64,000 nucleotides of DNA, taken from assembly GCA_018241225.1 (NCBI GenBank), contig JAFEEG010000022.1:62001-126000 (forward strand), in the 5' to 3' direction. Of the stretch, positions 18,201 through 26,566 are shown in pieces. The notes beneath the pieces were generated by a model that did no database searches, had not been told where the DNA came from, and worked only from the letters and a program-made list of their open reading frames with translations. Position 1 is the first letter of the stretch. Each line of letters begins with the position of its first letter. Made by a program: the position numbers and the translations under genes. This DNA comes from Pseudomonadota bacterium (GTDB taxonomy: Bacteria > Pseudomonadota > Gammaproteobacteria > Burkholderiales > Burkholderiaceae_C).

Positions 18201-18595
18201 TAGCGCACGCGCCGGCGCGACTCCACATCGTCCGAATAAGGTCCGCCCGGCAGCATGACCGCGAAGATCTCCACGGTCCGCCCGGACTCCAGCATCCGGG
18301 TGGCTATCGAGTCTTGCAGGCTGCCTGGCGTGCGTTTCTCGTCTGCCTTTTTCGCCTCGTCCTTGTCGAGCCTGTAGGCTTCGTCGCGGGCACGGGCCAC
18401 GGCGCCGAAGGGGTCTTGCCAGAGCCGGGCGTCCACGTCCTGCTCGAGCCCCTGCTGAATGCGTGGTTCGTTGACGGGCAGGCGTGTGGTTTCAAGCGGC
18501 ACCTCACGGATGAACAGGACACCTGCGGTGAGCATCAGGATTGCGACGATTCCACTGGGAGAAGGGCCGCCGCCAGATCTGGATTCCTTGTCCAT
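15297..18595 (-). pseudogene. Large membrane protein of unknown function, split by a one-base frameshift
   Basis: Two overlapping frames belong to one protein. The N-terminal part (ATG at 18595, would stop at 17645) has a membrane anchor (GIVAILMLTAGVLFI, residues 15-29) and a soluble region. The C-terminal part, readable from about 17756 to 15297, continues with a soluble domain resembling a type-1 periplasmic-binding fold (HIGVISEWDTLYGRTL, AIGVLGSDVHDKLLVLQAL, NAIFFTTDLDARF), then about eight transmembrane helices. Adding one base at 17756 joins ...DEHVLGK to VLAPGVSLSNYLAQ and gives a continuous 1,099-aa frame. No slippery heptamer is visible. The 3' end lies 9 bases from the convergent dehydratase gene. 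I recognise no named family. It is either a recent pseudogene or a sequencing error. Confidence 0.7.
17754..17758 (-). other. Frameshift site in the large membrane protein gene
   Basis: On the minus strand the sequence around 17752-17762 reads GGC AAG TTC TGG in the upstream frame, while the conserved-looking continuation needs GTT CTG GCG CCC. One extra G after AAG (a C beside plus-strand position 17756) makes both halves continuous. Both frames are open for about 400 bases around this point. Confidence 0.65.
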
Positions 18596-18742
18596 GGCAC
18601 ACCTCGCGCATCACGAAGGCAGGCACTCACTTTAGCTCCGGGACCAGGCTCGCGCATCCACCAAACAGTGGAAGAAGCACCTAAGGCATAGGCCACAGGT
18701 CGCGGCGCGCGGCGGCAGGCGGCTTCGAGCAGAATTGACCGC

Positions 18743-19462
18743 ATGTCCGCCACGCCCACCCTAGTCCTGCTGCCTGGTCTCGCCTGCGACGAGCGCCTGT
18801 GGCAAGCCCAGATGCCCGCCATTCCCGCCGCACTCGCGCCGCGCGTGACCGATGCACACGCGCGCCACGCGCGAATCGAGGAAATGGCCACCGCCGTGCT
18901 GCGCGAAAACGCCGGGCCGCTGGTGCTGTGCGGCGCATCGATGGGGGGAATGATCGCGATGGAAGCGGCGCGCCAGGCACCCGGGCGCATCGTGGGCCTG
19001 GCCCTGCTGGGCACCAACGCCCAGCCCGAATCGCCCGAGACCTACCAGCTGCGCACAGAGGCCATCGAGATGTTCGAGCGCGGTGAACTGCGCGAGGTGC
19101 TCGAGCCCAACATCGCCTTCGCCTTCCACCCAAAGCAGGCTGACGACGAGGCCCTGGTGCAGCGCTACCTGACGATCATCCTGGACGCGGGGGCCCAGCA
19201 GCTCATCCGCCAGAACCAGGCCCTGATGCACCGGCCCGACCAGCGCCCTCACCTGCCGAAGCTGAGCTGTCCGGTGCTGGTGCTGTGCGGCGAGAACGAC
19301 ATCCTCACGCCGCCACCCATGTCACGCGAAATTGCTGCGCTGGTGCCTGGCGCGGTGCTGCGCTGGGTGCCCGAATGCGGGCACATGCTCACCATGGAAA
19401 GGCCGCGCTACGTCAACGCGGTGCTGGGCGAATGGCTGCAGCAGTTCACCCTGCCGGCCTGA
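18743..19462 (+). CDS. Alpha/beta-fold hydrolase
   Basis: Cytoplasmic alpha/beta hydrolase, 239 aa. The oxyanion region LLPGLACDERLW is near the N-terminus. The nucleophile elbow GASMGG gives Ser at about residue 75, the acid is Asp in CGENDILTPP and the base is His in PECGHMLTMERP. The overall pattern resembles MhpC/PcaD-like esterases and carboxylesterases; the substrate cannot be inferred. It is a single gene between the divergent membrane-protein pseudogene and the convergent usp-terC unit. The ATG at 18743 gives the standard family start. Confidence 0.8.
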   Translation: MSATPTLVLLPGLACDERLWQAQMPAIPAALAPRVTDAHARHARIEEMATAVLRENAGPLVLCGASMGGMIAMEAARQAPGRIVGLALLGTNAQPESPETYQLRTEAIEMFERGELREVLEPNIAFAFHPKQADDEALVQRYLTIILDAGAQQLIRQNQALMHRPDQRPHLPKLSCPVLVLCGENDILTPPPMSREIAALVPGAVLRWVPECGHMLTMERPRYVNAVLGEWLQQFTLPA

Positions 19463-19466
19463 AATG

Positions 19467-19491
19467 AAAAACGGCGGACGAATGGTCCGCC
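19467..19491 (-). terminator. Intrinsic terminator of the terC-usp unit
   Basis: GGCGGAC (19473-19479) and GTCCGCC (19485-19491) form a 7-bp stem. On the minus strand the stem is followed by GTTTTTC. It lies between the convergent hydrolase stop (19462) and usp stop (19519), so it ends the minus-strand terC-usp transcript. Confidence 0.7.
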
Positions 19492-19518
19492 GCGGGCAGG
19501 TTCAAAAGATGAAGGCTT

Positions 19519-19956
19519 TCAAGAGCCGATGACCTGCGCGTCGCCTTCGCCTGCCGCTTCGAGCAACTGGCGCACCTGCTGCGCCAGCGAGCCGAAGATC
19601 CGGCCCGCCAGGCTGGCCGGATCGCTTCCGAAGACGATGCGGTCGCAGAAGTAGTCGCGCGCGGCCGTCACGATGGTCTCGGCACTGCGGCCCACGAGCA
19701 CCGTGCTGACGTAGGGCACACCGGCCAGGTCCAGCAGCTTCTGCGCGTACTGGAGGTCTTCGGCGCCGGTGCTCAGTTGCAGCTCGCGCAACTCGGCAGC
19801 GCCGAACAGCATGGCCACATGGCCCGACACCTTGGGCTGCACGCGCAGCAGGCGAACCGTGACCGGCCCGACCTGGCGCATGCGCAGCACCTGCTCGATC
19901 GCCGAGCGCGTGCGCGCCGGCTGGTCGGGGTCGACGGGCAGCAGGACGCGGCTCAT
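19519..19956 (-). CDS. Universal stress protein, UspA family
   Basis: Small cytoplasmic Usp-fold protein, 145 aa. It starts MSRVLLPVDPDQPARTRSAIEQVL, has LLDLAGVPYVSTVLVGRSAETIVTAARDYFCDRIVFGSD and a degenerate C-terminal nucleotide loop (GSDPASLAGRIFGSLAQQV instead of the strict G-2x-G-9x-G-S/T). The ATG at 19956 is preferred over the upstream in-frame extension, which is Arg-rich and overlaps terC. It is 17 bases downstream of terC and most likely co-transcribed. ATP binding is uncertain because of the degenerate loop. Confidence 0.78.
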   Translation of the reverse strand: MSRVLLPVDPDQPARTRSAIEQVLRMRQVGPVTVRLLRVQPKVSGHVAMLFGAAELRELQLSTGAEDLQYAQKLLDLAGVPYVSTVLVGRSAETIVTAARDYFCDRIVFGSDPASLAGRIFGSLAQQVRQLLEAAGEGDAQVIGS

Positions 19957-19973
19957 TCGACGACCCTCCCCGC

Positions 19974-20693
19974 TCAGGCGGCAGGCTGGTCCGCCGCGTG
20001 TTCTCCGGCCTCTTCGACCTTCGGCGCGGGGGTGCGGCTGGCCAGCCACTTGCCCACCACGACCACCAGCACGGCGCCCAGGCCAGGCACCAGCCAGTGC
20101 AGCATGTGCTGCTGCTCGGCCCAGTGATGGATGGCCGGATCGCTCATGGCCATTTCGCCGGCCACCCAGCCCAGCAGCGCAGCGCCGGCGGTGATGATGA
20201 TCGGGAAGCGCGACATGAGCTTGAGGATGATGGTGCTGCCGAAGATGATGAGCGGAATGCTGATCACCAGGCCGAACACCAGCAACGGCACATTGCCCTT
20301 GGCTGCGGCGGCAACGCCCACCACGTTGTCCAGGCTCATCACCAGGTCGGCCACCACGATGGTCTTGATGGCGGCGAACAGGCCCGAATGGCCTTCGAGG
20401 TTTTCATCGCCGTCTTCGCCTTGCAGCAGGCCCACGCCGATCCACAGCAGCAGCGCCGCGCCCACCAGCTTGAGGTAGGGCAAGGTGAGCAGGTAGACCG
20501 CGAAGAAGGTCAGCACGACGCGCAGCACGATGGCGCCCACGCTACCGAAGATGATCGCCTTCTTCTGCTGGGCCGGCGGCAGGGCGCGCGAGGCCATGGC
20601 GATCACCACGGCGTTGTCGCCGCTGAGCACGATGTTGATCAGGATGATCTGCGAGAGGGCAACCCAGAAATCAGGGCTGGATAGAAATGACAC
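19974..20693 (-). CDS. TerC-family integral membrane protein
   Basis: Multi-pass inner-membrane protein of 239 aa, YjbE/TerC type, with about seven helices. The conserved acidic membrane motifs are SGDNAVVIAMASRALP near residue 24 and VMSLDNVVGVAAAAKG near residue 120. TerC relatives are linked to metal (Mn, tellurite) handling and export-coupled metalation; the precise role here is unknown. The start is GTG at 20693, supported by AAGGAG seven bases upstream. The 5' leader contains a nested stem-loop at 20709-20753. A usp gene follows. Confidence 0.82.
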   Translation of the reverse strand: MSFLSSPDFWVALSQIILINIVLSGDNAVVIAMASRALPPAQQKKAIIFGSVGAIVLRVVLTFFAVYLLTLPYLKLVGAALLLWIGVGLLQGEDGDENLEGHSGLFAAIKTIVVADLVMSLDNVVGVAAAAKGNVPLLVFGLVISIPLIIFGSTIILKLMSRFPIIITAGAALLGWVAGEMAMSDPAIHHWAEQQHMLHWLVPGLGAVLVVVVGKWLASRTPAPKVEEAGEHAADQPAA

Positions 20694-20708
20694 GTGTGTC
20701 TCCTTGAG

Positions 20709-20753
20709 GCTCGAACGATGTTTCGGAACCCGGTGGTTCCGCCTGGTTCGAGC
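20709..20753 (-). promoter_or_regulatory. Structured 5' leader of terC (candidate RNA switch or operator)
   Basis: GCTCGAAC (20709-20716) pairs with GTTCGAGC (20746-20753) in a perfect 8-bp outer stem. Inside it, GGAACC (20725-20730) pairs with GGTTCC (20735-20740). The structure ends a few bases before the AAGGAG ribosome site of terC. TerC genes are often controlled by the Mn-sensing yybP-ykoY riboswitch, but I do not see that consensus here, so this could be another RNA element or a protein-binding dyad. Confidence 0.5.
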
Positions 20754-20822
20754 TTAGGGAGGTGCCCTGTCACCTTTCTGCCGGCTGGCTGTCAGCAGCC
20801 TATCGGAAAGCTGTCAGCCAGC

Positions 20823-22232
20823 TTACAGAGGGCCTGCCGGCGGGGCGTGTCGCAAGGGAAAGATCACGCTGAATGTGTTGCCCACGCCGTCGGTGTCTTC
20901 TTCCAGCGTGATGCGCGCGCCGTGCAGCGTGGCGATTTCGCTCACGATCGCCAGGCCCAGCCCGCTGCCATCTTCCTGCGTTCCCAGCATGCGGTGAAAG
21001 CGCTCGAACACGCGCGGGCGCTCGGCCACCGGAATGCTCGGCCCGTCGTCGCTGATGGCCAGCTGGCATTGGCCTTCCGCCGTCTGGCTGGCGCGCACGG
21101 TGACGCGCCCGCCCTGCTGGCTGTAGCGGATGGCGTTGTCGATCAGGTTGTTGACCAGCTCGCGCAGCCGGTCCGGGTCGGCGTCGATCATCAGCGCCTG
21201 CCCGGCGCCTTCGAAGCCCAGGTCGATATCGCGCTTGAGCGCCTGCGGCACCCAATCCATGCTCACCTCGAGCGCATGGGCGTTCAGGTCCAGCGGCTGC
21301 AGCTGCATGGAGTCGAGCGCGCCGGGCTCGTTGCGCGCCAGCGAGAGCAGCTGGCGCACAAGCCGCGAGAGCCGGTCGGCGCTGATGTAGAGCTGCGCCA
21401 GAGAATGGCGCACGCGCTGCAGGTCGTTCTCGCGCAGTGCCAGCTCGATCTGCGCCTTCAGCCCGCTCACGGGCGTCTTGAGCTGGTGCGCGGCATCGGC
21501 GACGAAGCGGTTCTGGAAATCGAAAGTGCGGCCCAGGCGGGCCATCAACTCGTTCACCTCGTCGACCAGCGGGCGTACCTCGCCGGGCACGTCGTGCGTG
21601 TCGATGGGGCTGAGGTCCAGGTGCGAGCGGTCCGACACCGCGCGGCGCAGCCGCTGCAGCGGCGCCAGCCCGCGCGAAACGCCGAACCACACCACCAGCG
21701 TCGCCATGACGATGAGCAGCAGCTGCGGCAGCACCACGCTGGCCACCATCTCCCAGGTAAAGCGCGAGCGCTTGTTCAGTGTCTCGGCCACCTGTACCAG
21801 CACGAGCGGCGGGCCGGCATCTGCGCCCAGGGGCATCCAGGCCACCATCATGCGCACCGGCTCGCCCTGCACTTCGCCGGCGTGGAAGTAGGGCTTGGCC
21901 GCCTTGTCCACCTTGGGCGCCGGCATGTCGGTGTTGCCGCCCAGCAGCTGGCCGTCTTCGCTGACCACCCTATAGAACAGGCGGTCTTCCTGATCCAGCA
22001 GCAGCACGTTGGCCGCCGCCTCCGACATTTCGAGGCGGGGCTTGTCGCCGTCCAACTTCATGTGCAACACGATCTCGCGAGCCACTTCGTACAGCGCGCG
22101 GTCGTAGGCGAGCGTGGAAAGACGAACCGACTGCCAGTAGCCGGCAGCGCTGTCGAGCACCAGCAGCACCGCCAGCGGACCGAGCAGCCAGGCCAGCAGT
22201 TTTCTTTGAAGGCGAGGCTCAGGCCTCCACAT
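20823..22232 (-). CDS. Two-component sensor histidine kinase, TctE/QseC-like
   Basis: Membrane sensor kinase, 469 aa. TM1 is about residues 12-30 (LLAWLLGPLAVLLVL), then a periplasmic domain of about 125 residues and TM2 about 160-182. A HAMP-like linker is followed by the dimerisation H-box DAAHQLKTPVSGLKAQ with the phospho-acceptor His near residue 250. The HATPase domain shows an N-box (LVNNLIDNAIRYS), a G1 box (AISDDGPSI) and a G2 box (GSGLGLAIV). The ATG at 22232 lies inside the 3' end of the response-regulator gene (14-base overlap), so the two are coupled. The signal is unknown; neighbours include terC-usp. Confidence 0.85.
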   Translation of the reverse strand: MWRPEPRLQRKLLAWLLGPLAVLLVLDSAAGYWQSVRLSTLAYDRALYEVAREIVLHMKLDGDKPRLEMSEAAANVLLLDQEDRLFYRVVSEDGQLLGGNTDMPAPKVDKAAKPYFHAGEVQGEPVRMMVAWMPLGADAGPPLVLVQVAETLNKRSRFTWEMVASVVLPQLLLIVMATLVVWFGVSRGLAPLQRLRRAVSDRSHLDLSPIDTHDVPGEVRPLVDEVNELMARLGRTFDFQNRFVADAAHQLKTPVSGLKAQIELALRENDLQRVRHSLAQLYISADRLSRLVRQLLSLARNEPGALDSMQLQPLDLNAHALEVSMDWVPQALKRDIDLGFEGAGQALMIDADPDRLRELVNNLIDNAIRYSQQGGRVTVRASQTAEGQCQLAISDDGPSIPVAERPRVFERFHRMLGTQEDGSGLGLAIVSEIATLHGARITLEEDTDGVGNTFSVIFPLRHAPPAGPL

Positions 22233-22893
22233 CGTGCGTGTCGATCAGGTAGCCCATGCCGCGCACGGTGCGGATCTCGCAGCCCAGCGGCTCCAGCTTC
22301 TTGCGCAGGCGATAGACGTTGACCTCGATGGCGTTGTCGCCCACCTCGTCGCCCCAGCCATAAAGGTGGTTGACCATGTGCTCCTTGCTCACCACGCGAC
22401 CGGCGCGCATGAGCAGCAATTCGAGCACAGCCAGTTCGCGTGGCGACAGGTCCAGCGGCTTCTTGTCGTAGTAGACACGGCGGCCCACGGTGTCGAAGCG
22501 CAGCAGGCCGTGCTCCAGGTACGGCGTGGACTGGGTGCTGCGCCGCAAGAGCGCGCGCACGCGGGCTTCCAGCTCGGGCAGGTCGAAAGGCTTGGCGAGG
22601 TAATCGTCGGCACCCAGGTCCAGGCCGCGCACGCGATCCGCCAGGGTGTCGAAGGCAGTGAGCATCAGCACCGGCGTGGTCGACTTGCGCGCTCGAAGCC
22701 GCTGCAGCACCTCCAGCCCGCTGAGGCCCGGCAGGCCGATGTCCAGGATGGCCAGGTCGTAGATGCCCAGGGCCAGCGCGTGGTCGGCTTCTTCGCCGGT
22801 GGACACCACATCCACCGCATGGGCGGACTGCACCAGCGCGCGCGACAGCGCGTCCGCCAGCACCCGGTCATCTTCCACAAGCAGTATCCGCAT
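22219..22893 (-). CDS. OmpR-family response regulator
   Basis: DNA-binding response regulator, 224 aa. The receiver domain (residues 1-115) has acidic Asp8/Asp9, phospho-acceptor Asp51 (LAILDIGLPG), and later Thr and Lys (YLAKPF). The winged-helix Trans_reg_C domain follows (LSPRELAVLELLLMRAGRVVSKEHM...NAIEVNVYRLRKKL). It resembles QseB/TctD regulators. It is upstream of and overlapping its kinase gene. Targets are not identifiable here. Confidence 0.87.
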   Translation of the reverse strand: MRILLVEDDRVLADALSRALVQSAHAVDVVSTGEEADHALALGIYDLAILDIGLPGLSGLEVLQRLRARKSTTPVLMLTAFDTLADRVRGLDLGADDYLAKPFDLPELEARVRALLRRSTQSTPYLEHGLLRFDTVGRRVYYDKKPLDLSPRELAVLELLLMRAGRVVSKEHMVNHLYGWGDEVGDNAIEVNVYRLRKKLEPLGCEIRTVRGMGYLIDTHDVEA

Positions 22894-22938
22894 GGCAGGG
22901 ATGCTAACGCCAAGGCCGCGGGCGCAGCGCCATGGCGG

Positions 22939-23616
22939 TCAATTGAGCGTGCCGCCTGTTTCGCGCACATCCTCGCGCACGAGCAGTGCCGTGCGCACCG
23001 AAACGCGCAGGGCCTCGATCACCGTGTCCAGCGACAGGCTGGGCGGGCCACCGGGCAGGCGCGCCGCCTGCTCGGGCAGCAAGGGTATGTGGATGAAGCC
23101 CCCGCGCATCCCACCCGGCACGGGCCGCGTGGCGATGCGGTGCATGAGGCCAAAGAAGATGTGGTTGCACACGAAGGTGCCGGCGCTGTTGGAAACCGAA
23201 GCGGGTACGCCGGCGGCGCGCAGCGCGCTCACCAGCGCCTTGATCGGCAGCGTCGAGAAGTACGCGGCGGGCGCGCCCTCGATCACCGGCAGGTCGATGG
23301 GCTGGCAGCCGGCGTTGTCGCAGATGCGGCCGTCGTCCACGTTGATGGCCACGCGTTCGGGCGTGATCTCGCTGCGGCCGCCCGCCTGGCCGATGGCCAG
23401 CACCAGTTCGGGCTGCAGCCCGTCGATGGCCTCGTCCATGGCACGCAGCGCTGCACCGAAGGCGCATGGCATGCGGCGCGCGTGCACCTGCACCGCCTGG
23501 CCGCCCGGAAGTTCGAAGCGCCAGCCATCCAGCGCCCGCGCGGCTTCCCACGAAGGGTTGATGCTGTCGCGATCGAAAGGCTCGAAGCCGGTGATGAGAA
23601 CGAGTGCGCCGGTCAT
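22939..23616 (-). CDS. pcp: Pyroglutamyl-peptidase I
   Basis: Cysteine peptidase (family C15) that removes N-terminal pyroglutamate (5-oxoproline) from peptides; cytoplasmic, 225 aa. Motifs are [34 protein letters not shown] with the catalytic Glu, [14 protein letters not shown] with the catalytic Cys, and [11 protein letters not shown] with the catalytic His. The ATG at 23616 gives the family start; an upstream in-frame ATG adds 11 residues and overlaps pxpA. It is the last gene of a pxpB-pxpC-pxpA-pcp string, so released 5-oxoproline can be opened to glutamate by the adjacent enzyme. Confidence 0.88.
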   Translation of the reverse strand: MTGALVLITGFEPFDRDSINPSWEAARALDGWRFELPGGQAVQVHARRMPCAFGAALRAMDEAIDGLQPELVLAIGQAGGRSEITPERVAINVDDGRICDNAGCQPIDLPVIEGAPAAYFSTLPIKALVSALRAAGVPASVSNSAGTFVCNHIFFGLMHRIATRPVPGGMRGGFIHIPLLPEQAARLPGGPPSLSLDTVIEALRVSVRTALLVREDVRETGGTLN

Positions 23617-23629
23617 GCCGCCCTGTGCT

Positions 23630-24367
23630 TCAGCGAGGCCTGATCGCAATGCCTTCGGACGTCAGCCGCTCGCGGATGCGCCGCGCAAAGGCCAGCGCAT
23701 GTGCGCCGTCGCCATGCAGGCACACGCTCTGCGCGTTGACGGCCACGGTGCTGCCGTCGACGGTGCGCACCTGGTGGTCGCGCACCAGCGAAAGCGTCTG
23801 GGCCAGCGATTGCTCCTCGTCCTCGATCAAGGCGCCGGGCTGGCTGCGCGGCACCAGGCTGCCGTCGGGCATGTAGCCGCGGTCGGCAAACACCTCTTCG
23901 ACCGGCGTGAGGCCGGCACGGCGCGCCGCGTCGATCATGCCGCTGCCGGCCAGCCCGAAGAACTTGAGCGACGGGTCGAAGCGGCGCACGGCCTCGACGA
24001 TGGCCTGCGCCAGCTCGGGCTCCTTCACGGCCTGGTTGTAGAGCTGGCCATGTGGCTTCACATGGGCCAGCGTACCGCCTTCGGCCTTCACGATGGCGGC
24101 CAGCGCGCCCACCTGGTAGAGCACGCCGGCCGTGATTTCCTCGGGCGGCAGGTGCATGGTGCTGCGGCCGAAGTTCTCCCGGTCGGGAAAGCTCGGGTGC
24201 GCGCCGATGGCCACGCCGTGCTCGAGCGCCCAGCGCACGCACTGCTGCATGGTCCTGGCGTCGCCGGCATGCCAGCCGCAGGCGATGTTGGCCGAGCTCA
24301 CCAGGCCCAGCAGTGCCTCGTCGCTGCCGGCGCCTTCGCCCAGGTCGGCGTTCAGGTCAATTTCCAT
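23630..24367 (-). CDS. pxpA: 5-oxoprolinase subunit A (LamB/YcsF family)
   Basis: Subunit of the ATP-dependent prokaryotic 5-oxoprolinase PxpABC, which converts 5-oxoproline to L-glutamate; 245 aa. The LamB/YcsF signature is clear: [12 protein letters not shown] at the N-terminus, [38 protein letters not shown] and [15 protein letters not shown]. The ATG at 24367 overlaps the end of pxpC by 11 bases. Together with pxpB, pxpC and pcp it forms a salvage module for pyroglutamate. Confidence 0.92.
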   Translation of the reverse strand: MEIDLNADLGEGAGSDEALLGLVSSANIACGWHAGDARTMQQCVRWALEHGVAIGAHPSFPDRENFGRSTMHLPPEEITAGVLYQVGALAAIVKAEGGTLAHVKPHGQLYNQAVKEPELAQAIVEAVRRFDPSLKFFGLAGSGMIDAARRAGLTPVEEVFADRGYMPDGSLVPRSQPGALIEDEEQSLAQTLSLVRDHQVRTVDGSTVAVNAQSVCLHGDGAHALAFARRIRERLTSEGIAIRPR

Positions 24368-25361
24368 CGTGTTCTCCTGGCCAGCCCAGGAAGCCCAGGC
24401 CTTGTGCCACCTGCGCAAGATAGCGCTGCTGGGCATTCCATGCCTCCAGTGCGGCTTGCTCGTCCGTTGCCACCAGGCGCAGCAACCCGCCCAGCGGCGC
24501 CTGCGCCAGCTTCCACAGGTCGGCGCGGATGACCACCGCAATGCGCGGATAGCCGCCAGTGGTCTGGGCATCGCCCATCAGGATGATCGGCTGGCCGGAT
24601 GGCGGCACCTGCACGGTGCCGGGCACCACGCCGGCCGAGAGCATGTCGGCGGCGCCGCGCCGGCGCTTGAGTTCGGGCCCCGCCAGGCGACTGCCCATGC
24701 GATTGCTCTGGGGCGTGATGCGCCATGTCTCGCCATGCAGGAGCTTGTGGGCCGCCTGCAGGAACTGCTCCGATTCAGGACCCGGCAGCACGCGCAAGGT
24801 GGTGGGCTCTCCGGGCGAATCGCCCCAGGCGGGCGGGTGCACGCCAAAGGCCCTGCGCTTCAAGTGCGACTCGTCCAGCGCCGACGCGCCAATGGACAGC
24901 CGGTCGCCCTTGCGCAGGGCCCGGCCTTGCAGCCCGCCGAAGCCGGCTTTCAGGTCGGTGCTGCGCGAGCCGAGCGCCAGCGGCACGTCGATGCCCCCGG
25001 CCACGGCCAGCCAGCTTCGCAGGCCCGGACGCACGCCCGTGGCGGCACCGCCCAGGCGCAATGACTGGCCGGCGCGCACCGGCACGCTCCAGCAGGGCGC
25101 AACCGGCACGCCATCGAGCAAGGCGCCAAAGCCTTCGCCGGCCAGGGCGATGCGGGTATCGTGTTCGAAGCGGATTTCGCAGCCGCCCAGCGTGAGTTCG
25201 AGGCCCGCGGCGCCGTCGGCATTGCCCACCAGCCGGTTGGCCAGTGTCAGCGCCAGCGTGTCGAGCGCCCCGCCGGGGCAGATGCCCAACTGCCGATGGC
25301 CATGGCGGCCCAGGTCCTGCACCGAGGCCAGCAGGCCCGGTTTGACGACGAGGAGGCTCAT
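24357..25361 (-). CDS. pxpC: 5-oxoprolinase subunit C (biotin-dependent carboxyltransferase-like)
   Basis: CT_C_D-domain subunit of PxpABC, 334 aa, formerly annotated as allophanate hydrolase subunit 2. It has [22 protein letters not shown] at the N-terminus, [16 protein letters not shown] in the middle and [21 protein letters not shown] near the C-terminus. The ATG at 25361 has AGGAGG-like bases close upstream and overlaps the pxpB stop by 4 bases. It also overlaps pxpA by 11 bases. Confidence 0.9.
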   Translation of the reverse strand: MSLLVVKPGLLASVQDLGRHGHRQLGICPGGALDTLALTLANRLVGNADGAAGLELTLGGCEIRFEHDTRIALAGEGFGALLDGVPVAPCWSVPVRAGQSLRLGGAATGVRPGLRSWLAVAGGIDVPLALGSRSTDLKAGFGGLQGRALRKGDRLSIGASALDESHLKRRAFGVHPPAWGDSPGEPTTLRVLPGPESEQFLQAAHKLLHGETWRITPQSNRMGSRLAGPELKRRRGAADMLSAGVVPGTVQVPPSGQPIILMGDAQTTGGYPRIAVVIRADLWKLAQAPLGGLLRLVATDEQAALEAWNAQQRYLAQVAQGLGFLGWPGEHDGN

Positions 25362-26026
25362 GCGGCCACGCTCGTCGCAACGAAGCGAACCCGATCCCCC
25401 GGCCGCAGCAGCGTGGGCGATTCGGCCGCCGGGTCGAACAGCTCGAGCGGCGTGCGGCCGATGAGCTGCCAGCCGCCCGGCGACACCAGCGGATAGATGC
25501 CCGTTTGCGCACCGCCAATGCCCACCGAACGCGCCGGCACGGCCACGCGCGGCTCGGTGCGGCGCGGCGTGGCCAGCTCCGGCGGCAACCCACCCATGAA
25601 GGCGAAGCCGGGCAGGAAGCCGAGGAAATACACCACGTACTGCGCCTGGCTGTGGCGACGCACCACCTCGTGCGGCGAGAGCCCTGTATGCCGCGCCACG
25701 TCTTCGAGGTCGGGGCCGTCGTCGCCACCGTAGGCCACCGGGATCTCGACGTCGCGGCCAGCCGCCGTGCCGGCAGCCAGCCCTGGCCATGCGTGCAGCA
25801 CCTTCTCTTCGAGTGCAGGCCTGTCGATCTGCACCGGATCGAAGCTCAAGGTGAGGTTGTTCATGCCGGGCAGCAGTTCGAGCACGCCCGGCCATTTCAG
25901 CGCCTGCGCGCCCAGTGCCCAGATGCGCTGCTGCGCCTGGAGCGTGGCCGGGGGCGGCAGCTCGCACAGCAGGGCCGCGTCACCCAGCGGGTGCAGACGC
26001 GGCAGCTGCACCCGAGCGTCGCTCAT
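25358..26026 (-). CDS. pxpB: 5-oxoprolinase subunit B
   Basis: CT_A_B-domain subunit of PxpABC, 222 aa, formerly allophanate hydrolase subunit 1. Motifs are PLGDAALLCELP, VAYGGDDGPDLEDVARHTGL, YVVYFLGFLPGFAFMGGLPPEL and VGIGGAQTGIYPLVSPGGWQLIGRTP. It starts at ATG 26026, overlapping the coaD stop by 4 bases, so the 5-oxoprolinase genes are read through from coaD. It is the first gene of the pxpB-C-A-pcp module. Confidence 0.9.
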   Translation of the reverse strand: MSDARVQLPRLHPLGDAALLCELPPPATLQAQQRIWALGAQALKWPGVLELLPGMNNLTLSFDPVQIDRPALEEKVLHAWPGLAAGTAAGRDVEIPVAYGGDDGPDLEDVARHTGLSPHEVVRRHSQAQYVVYFLGFLPGFAFMGGLPPELATPRRTEPRVAVPARSVGIGGAQTGIYPLVSPGGWQLIGRTPLELFDPAAESPTLLRPGDRVRFVATSVAA

Positions 26027-26523
26027 TCCTTGCCGAGGCTACGCACCTTGGCGGCGAGCCGGTCCTGCACGTGCGGAGAGACGAACTTGTCGATTTCGCC
26101 GCCCAGCACCGCGATCTCGCGCACGAAGGTGCTGGAGATGAACTGGTACTTGTCGCTGGGGGTGAGGAACACGGTTTCCACGTCGGGCATGAGGGAGCGG
26201 TTCATGCCGGCCAGCTGGAACTCGTAGTCGAAGTCGGTGACGGCGCGCAGGCCCCGCACCATGGCCTTGCCGCCACGCGCCACGACAAAGTCGCGCAGCA
26301 GGCCGGAAAAGCTTTCCACCGTGACCTGGTCGCTGTACGGAGCGACCACGGTGCGCGCCATCTCGATGCGCTCGGGCAGCGTGAACAGCGTCTTCTTGTG
26401 GTGCCCCGCCGCGACCGCGACGATGACCCGGGAGAACAGTTGCGTGGCCCGGCGCACGACATCTTCATGCCCAAGCGTCATGGGGTCGAAGGTTCCGGGG
26501 TAGACCGCGATCACGCCAGACAT
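26023..26523 (-). CDS. coaD: Phosphopantetheine adenylyltransferase
   Basis: Penultimate enzyme of coenzyme A synthesis (4'-phosphopantetheine plus ATP to dephospho-CoA), 166 aa, typical length. The nucleotidyltransferase motif YPGTFDPMTLGHEDVV (T/HxGH class) is at residues 8-23, then VRGLRAVTDFDYEFQLAGMN and the second ATP motif ISSTFVREIAVLGG. It lies 43 bases downstream of rsmD, the usual rsmD-coaD order, and overlaps pxpB by 4 bases. Confidence 0.95.
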   Translation of the reverse strand: MSGVIAVYPGTFDPMTLGHEDVVRRATQLFSRVIVAVAAGHHKKTLFTLPERIEMARTVVAPYSDQVTVESFSGLLRDFVVARGGKAMVRGLRAVTDFDYEFQLAGMNRSLMPDVETVFLTPSDKYQFISSTFVREIAVLGGEIDKFVSPHVQDRLAAKVRSLGKE

Positions 26524-26566
26524 GTGTGAGTCCTCCTCAAAGCGGGGTATGCGTCAGTTCGGCGGA

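Noticed and set aside
20694..20822. yybP-ykoY (manganese) riboswitch upstream of terC
   Set aside because: The leader is structured but I do not see the conserved core of that riboswitch, so it is reported only as an unassigned structured leader.
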